From positions 1-9,404 of the forward strand of contig JANWHL010000218.1 of the NCBI GenBank assembly GCA_025450405.1: a stretch of 9,404 nucleotides of DNA, given 5' to 3'. Made by a program: the position numbers and the translations under genes. Positions 6,585 through 9,404 of the stretch are shown here, in pieces. The stretch is from Ktedonobacterales bacterium (GTDB lineage: Bacteria > Chloroflexota > Ktedonobacteria > Ktedonobacterales > JADMIN01). Every line of letters begins with the position of its first letter. Positions within the stretch are counted from its first letter, which is position 1. The notes under the pieces were generated by a model. That model saw nothing but the letters and a program-made list of their open reading frames with translations, was not told the origin of the DNA and ran no database searches.

Positions 6585-6589
6585 GGCGG

Positions 6590-6601
6590 CTGGCTAGCCA
6601 G
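6590..6601. repeat. 12-bp perfect palindrome after the aldehyde dehydrogenase gene
   Basis: CTGGCTAGCCAG lies 15 bases past the aldehyde dehydrogenase stop and just upstream of the candidate -35 of the transporter promoter. It could be a dimeric regulator site or a small transcript-end structure. As a hairpin it would have only a 4-bp stem. Confidence 0.35.
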
Positions 6602-6616
6602 ACTGTACAAAACCGC

Positions 6617-8083
6617 TCATCCCTCCCGGCCATACGGATACCACCAGGGTTTGGCCTCGCCTTCGAAATCCCAGTGCAGGTGCTTGGTCTGGCGAAACTC
6701 GTCGAGCCCCTCCTCGCCCAGCTCGCGCCCGAGTCCGCTCAATTTCATACCGCCGAAGGGGCCGGCGTCGTTGTCGGTGAGGGGATCATTGACCCAGAGG
6801 GTGCCGGCCTGGACCTCCTCGTAGAAACGCTTGACCGTGCGGGCGTCGTAGCTATAGAGGTTGGCGCCGAGGCCGAAGGGGCTGTCGTTGGCGAGCGCGA
6901 TGGCTTCGTCCAGTGTCCGGAACGTCATGATGGGGATGGTTGGACCGAACGTTTCCTCGCGCATGATGCGCATGGAGTGGTCGACGCCAGTGAGGACCGT
7001 GGGCTCATAGAAATAGCCGCTGCCCATCCCGGGCGGCCGGCGACCGCCGGTGACGATCCGCGCGCCGCGGGCGCGGGCGTCCTCCACATGGGCCTCGACT
7101 TTGGCGCGATAGGTCGGGCCGATCATTGGCCCGATATCGGTGTGGGGGTCCAGTCCAGAGCCGAGGCGCAGTGAGCGCGCGTAGTCGGCGATGCGCTCGA
7201 CGAAGGCTGGGGCGATGCGCTCGTGAACGTAGACGCGCTCGGTGCCGGTGCAGACCTGACCGGCATTGAGCAGGCTGGCCCAGGCCACGCCGGGGACGGC
7301 GACCTCGAGGTTGGCGTCCTCGGCCACGATGAAGGCGTCTTTGCCGCCGAGCTCGAGGTGGAGCTTCTTCATCTGGTCGGAGGCGAGGCGCGCGATACGC
7401 CGGCCAGTCTCGAGGCTGCCGGTGAAGGCGATGACGCGGACGCGCGCGTCGGTGACCAGCGGCTCGCCGGCGGCAGCGCCATAGCCGGTGACGATGTTGA
7501 CGACGCCCGGCGGGAGGTGCTCGAAGATCGCGGCGCAGGCGAGCGCGGAGAGCGGAGTCATCTCGGAGGGCTTGAGGACGACGGTGTTGCCAGCGGCGAG
7601 GGCGGGGGCGACTTTCCAGGCCATCAGGAGGATGGGGTAGTTCCAGGGGACGATGGTGCCGACGACGCCGTAGGGCTCCTTGAGCACGAGGCTGAGCTGG
7701 CTGGCCTCGATGGACGGGATGACACGGCCGCGGGAGTGGCGGCCAAGCTCGGCGTAATAGCGAAAACAGGCGGCGGACCAGCCGATCTCGTCGCGGTTCT
7801 CGACCAGTGGCTTGCCGCCCTCGCGAGTGAGGAGCGCGGCCAGCTCGTCGGTCCGCGCGGTGAGACGTGCCGCGATCTCGTGGATCAGCTCGGCGCGGGT
7901 GACGGCGGGGGTGCGGCGCCAGGTGTCGAAGGCGCGGCTGGCCGCGGCGACGGCCGCCGCGACATCGGCCGGTCCGCCGGCGGGGACCGTGTCGATGATC
8001 TCCTCGGTGGCGGGGTCGTGAACCGCGATCGCGTCGCCGGTAAGACCGGGGATCCACCGGCCATCGATCCAGAGCTGGCGCAT
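6617..8083 (-). CDS. NAD-type aldehyde dehydrogenase
   Basis: Oxidises an aldehyde to a carboxylate in the cytoplasm. The 488 residues are full family length and all active-site residues are seen: oxyanion N148 in PWNYP, K171 and E174 in VLKPSE, E244 in LELGGKD, nucleophile C278 in NAGQVCTG and E377/F379 in EETFGP. Glutamate at 174 matches the ribose-binding residue of NAD-preferring members. General look and the NAGQVCTG/FGGMKLSGLGRELG signatures resemble betaine, gamma-aminobutyraldehyde and related amino-aldehyde dehydrogenases, but the substrate cannot be read from this. The tail ends in an aromatic WWYPYG stretch. The ATG has AAGGAGG 8 bases upstream (8092-8098). It is on the same strand as the transporter operon, 338 bp upstream of the ATPase gene, so it may act on the aldehyde made by the FAD oxidoreductase. 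That link is inferred. Confidence 0.94.
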   Translation of the reverse strand: MRQLWIDGRWIPGLTGDAIAVHDPATEEIIDTVPAGGPADVAAAVAAASRAFDTWRRTPAVTRAELIHEIAARLTARTDELAALLTREGGKPLVENRDEIGWSAACFRYYAELGRHSRGRVIPSIEASQLSLVLKEPYGVVGTIVPWNYPILLMAWKVAPALAAGNTVVLKPSEMTPLSALACAAIFEHLPPGVVNIVTGYGAAAGEPLVTDARVRVIAFTGSLETGRRIARLASDQMKKLHLELGGKDAFIVAEDANLEVAVPGVAWASLLNAGQVCTGTERVYVHERIAPAFVERIADYARSLRLGSGLDPHTDIGPMIGPTYRAKVEAHVEDARARGARIVTGGRRPPGMGSGYFYEPTVLTGVDHSMRIMREETFGPTIPIMTFRTLDEAIALANDSPFGLGANLYSYDARTVKRFYEEVQAGTLWVNDPLTDNDAGPFGGMKLSGLGRELGEEGLDEFRQTKHLHWDFEGEAKPWWYPYGREG

Positions 8084-8136
8084 GGGGCGGGCCTCCTTCG
8101 GCCGCGAAACAGCGGGGAGATATGTTCACGAGTATG

Positions 8137-8220
8137 GCCACAGTGGCAGGTAAGGCGCGGGCTAGCCGTCGGGTTTGCCACACTATGCCACATGCCTGGT
8201 GTGGCGCGCGTCAGAGCCAC
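8137..8220. promoter_or_regulatory. Cluster of GCCAC half-sites upstream of the aldehyde dehydrogenase gene
   Basis: A perfect palindrome GCCAC-A-GTGGC lies at 8137-8147, 54 bases before the start codon. A second inverted pair, GCCACAC (8177-8183) and GTGTGGC (8199-8205), flanks another GCCACA at 8187-8192, and one more GCCAC is at 8216-8220. Six half-sites in 84 bases look like an operator array for a dimeric transcription factor. No regulator gene is in the window to pair it with. Confidence 0.4.
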
Positions 8221-8352
8221 GGGGACATCGGGATATTGGCGCACGCGACGTCGTCATAGTGGTTTGGTTCGGCCATGAGCCCGCAATTGTGAGACACCGC
8301 CCCGTCGCGGTCCCGTTCGTGCGCGCGAGTAGCGGCGGGCGATAGGACCTTC

Positions 8353-8379
8353 GTAGCCCATCAGGGCTACATGGGTTAC
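8353..8379. other. Hairpin with an alternative, mutually exclusive partner
   Basis: GTAGCCC (8353-8359), a 4-base loop and GGGCTAC (8364-8370) make a perfect 7-bp stem. The same left arm, GTAGCCCAT (8353-8361), can instead pair with ATGGGTTAC (8371-8379) with one G-U pair. It lies about 220 bases before the glycoside hydrolase start. It could be a terminator remnant, an operator or an RNA switch; no T-tract follows. Confidence 0.4.
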
Positions 8380-8598
8380 GGTACGGCCTGAGGGCAAATA
8401 GGCGGTCGCGAGCCAGCGGGTATGCGGGCTGGGGCGCCTCGGACCAAACTAGCTGTCCCGAAATGAGGCTGAGTACACTGCGGAGGTCAGCCGAAATTAC
8501 CACCCGGATCGCCAGTGCCAACGGGGCGGTTGGGGAGGGGCATGGGGAGCGGCTGAGTGGTCCGCATGGCCATCGTGCCGCATAAGGGAGGAGCACCA

Positions 8599-9404
8599 AT
8601 GCCTAACAGACCGTACCGGCCACGCCAACCGTACCGATGGGACGGGGCGGATAACGAGGCGACGGAATTCGACGCGCCGGGCTTTCGTGACGGGCCCAAT
8701 GGGATGGGCTCGATGCTGATCCGGCCTCAGGGGAGACAGCATCGACCATCGTTCTGGAGCCACCGCGCCGTGAAGGTGCTCTGCGCGGTCATCCCGCTGC
8801 TCGCGCTCGCGGTGGCGGTGCTGCGCGTGAGCCCGCTCTGGCCGGTGCACGCGGACTCGTCCACGACCGGGACCGGGTCGTCCATGTCTGGCGCGTCGGT
8901 GGCACCGCCCGCACCGCAGCAGACGCTCCCAACCAAGACGGGGCGGCTGGCGGGCATCAACACCGAGCCGTCAATGCGCACCTGGCGGTACAACGGACCA
9001 AATCCGGATAGCTGGTGGTGTGCGCCGCCCAACTGCTTCCAGAACTCGGATCCGCACGTGACCATCACCACCGAGGTCTCGCTCGCGCACCAGCTCGGTG
9101 TCAGCGTCTTGCGCGAGGAATTCCCCTGGCCGTTGATCGAGCCGGGGCGCGGCGTGTATGACTGGTCGCGCGCGGACTACATCGTCCATGCCGTCTCGGC
9201 GGCGGGCATCCAGCTCCAGCCGATTCTGGTGTTTACCCCGCCGTGGGCCAGCGCGAACGGTTCGCCGGTGGCCACCCCGTCGGTGGCGGACTGGTCGTCC
9301 TTCGTGTCCGCGATCGCCGCGCGCTATAAGGGGACCGTCAAGTACTGGGAAATGTGGAACGAGCCCAATTATGGGTTCAATGGCGGCGGCTATCTGTGGC
9401 CGGG
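8599..9404 (+). CDS. Membrane-anchored glycoside hydrolase, clan GH-A type, 3' truncated by window end
   Basis: The first 268 codons of an exported TIM-barrel carbohydrase. The ATG has GGGAGGAG 5 bases upstream. About 56 cytoplasmic residues rich in Arg, Pro and Tyr precede one hydrophobic segment (about 57-75). A Ser/Thr/Pro linker to about 112 follows, then the catalytic domain outside the cell; there is no lipobox, so it looks like a type II anchor. The domain shows LGVSVLREEFPWPLIEPGRG (166-185), GVYDWSRADYIV, QPILVFTPPWA and WEMWNEPN, where E255 in the N-E-P motif is the expected acid/base of clan GH-A retaining enzymes (GH5, GH39 and relatives). The nucleophile lies beyond the window. 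C141 and C146 could form a small disulfide loop. The pattern is closest to GH39-like or PslG-like proteins, but family and substrate are not certain. It is transcribed away from the aldehyde dehydrogenase. Confidence 0.82.
   Translation, partial: MPNRPYRPRQPYRWDGADNEATEFDAPGFRDGPNGMGSMLIRPQGRQHRPSFWSHRAVKVLCAVIPLLALAVAVLRVSPLWPVHADSSTTGTGSSMSGASVAPPAPQQTLPTKTGRLAGINTEPSMRTWRYNGPNPDSWWCAPPNCFQNSDPHVTITTEVSLAHQLGVSVLREEFPWPLIEPGRGVYDWSRADYIVHAVSAAGIQLQPILVFTPPWASANGSPVATPSVADWSSFVSAIAARYKGTVKYWEMWNEPNYGFNGGGYLWP

Larger units (their letters stand above)
8084..8598. other. Divergent intergenic region
   Basis: These 515 bp separate the aldehyde dehydrogenase (minus) from the glycoside hydrolase (plus) and should hold both promoters. 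I could not find a convincing -35/-10 pair for either gene. The region has GCCAC half-sites near the aldehyde dehydrogenase and a hairpin pair in the middle, listed separately. From 8380 to 8580 I see no repeat or RNA gene, and the open frames crossing it have no ribosome binding site. Confidence 0.6.

Noticed and set aside
8137..8220. GCCAC repeats as a CRISPR array
   Set aside because: Units are 5-7 bases, irregularly spaced and in both orientations; no repeat-spacer pattern and no cas gene.
7223..8278. Plus-strand open frame of 351 codons antisense to the aldehyde dehydrogenase
   Set aside because: Asp/Gly/Ala-rich shadow of a full-length enzyme gene with all catalytic residues; no domain and no ribosome binding site seen.
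8183..8599. Minus-strand open frame of 138 codons in the divergent gap
   Set aside because: Starts at TTG on top of the glycoside hydrolase start, has no ribosome binding site, and resembles no family.

Overview
The window is a GC-rich bacterial chromosomal segment (roughly two thirds G+C by eye). It has strong Shine-Dalgarno sequences, one clear GTG start and a lipoprotein-type solute-binding protein. The gene set and the membrane-anchored glycoside hydrolase fit Chloroflexota or Actinomycetota best; Chloroflexota is a guess from general look, not a placement. I see no insertion sequence, CRISPR array, tRNA, rRNA or phage gene.

Layout from left to right: (1) a plus-strand transglutaminase-like gene at 1-678 whose 5' end may lie outside the window; (2) a convergent gap at 679-869 with several small inverted repeats; (3) five minus-strand genes from 6278 down to 870. 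In order of transcription these five encode an ABC ATPase, a family 3 solute-binding lipoprotein, two membrane permeases and an FAD-dependent oxidoreductase. (4) Upstream on the same strand is an aldehyde dehydrogenase at 8083-6617, separated from the ATPase by 338 bp that hold a sigma70-like promoter candidate and a very G-rich leader. (5) A 515-bp divergent gap carries clustered GCCAC half-sites and a pair of alternative hairpins. (6) A plus-strand glycoside hydrolase begins at 8599 and runs off the window.

The centre reads as an uptake and catabolic cassette. The lipoprotein captures an amino-group-containing solute outside the membrane, the two permeases and the ATPase import it, the flavin oxidoreductase oxidises a C-N bond, and the NAD-type aldehyde dehydrogenase would oxidise the resulting aldehyde to an acid. 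Three details make it less ordinary than a textbook polar amino acid system. The solute-binding protein lacks the arginine that normally grips the alpha-carboxylate. The ATPase has tyrosine where the Q-loop glutamine is expected. The first permease carries an extra C-terminal membrane domain. The gaps between its genes also hold strong GC-rich hairpins, which suggests that the levels of the subunits are set after transcription. No regulator gene lies in the window, and the substrate is not determined by the sequence.
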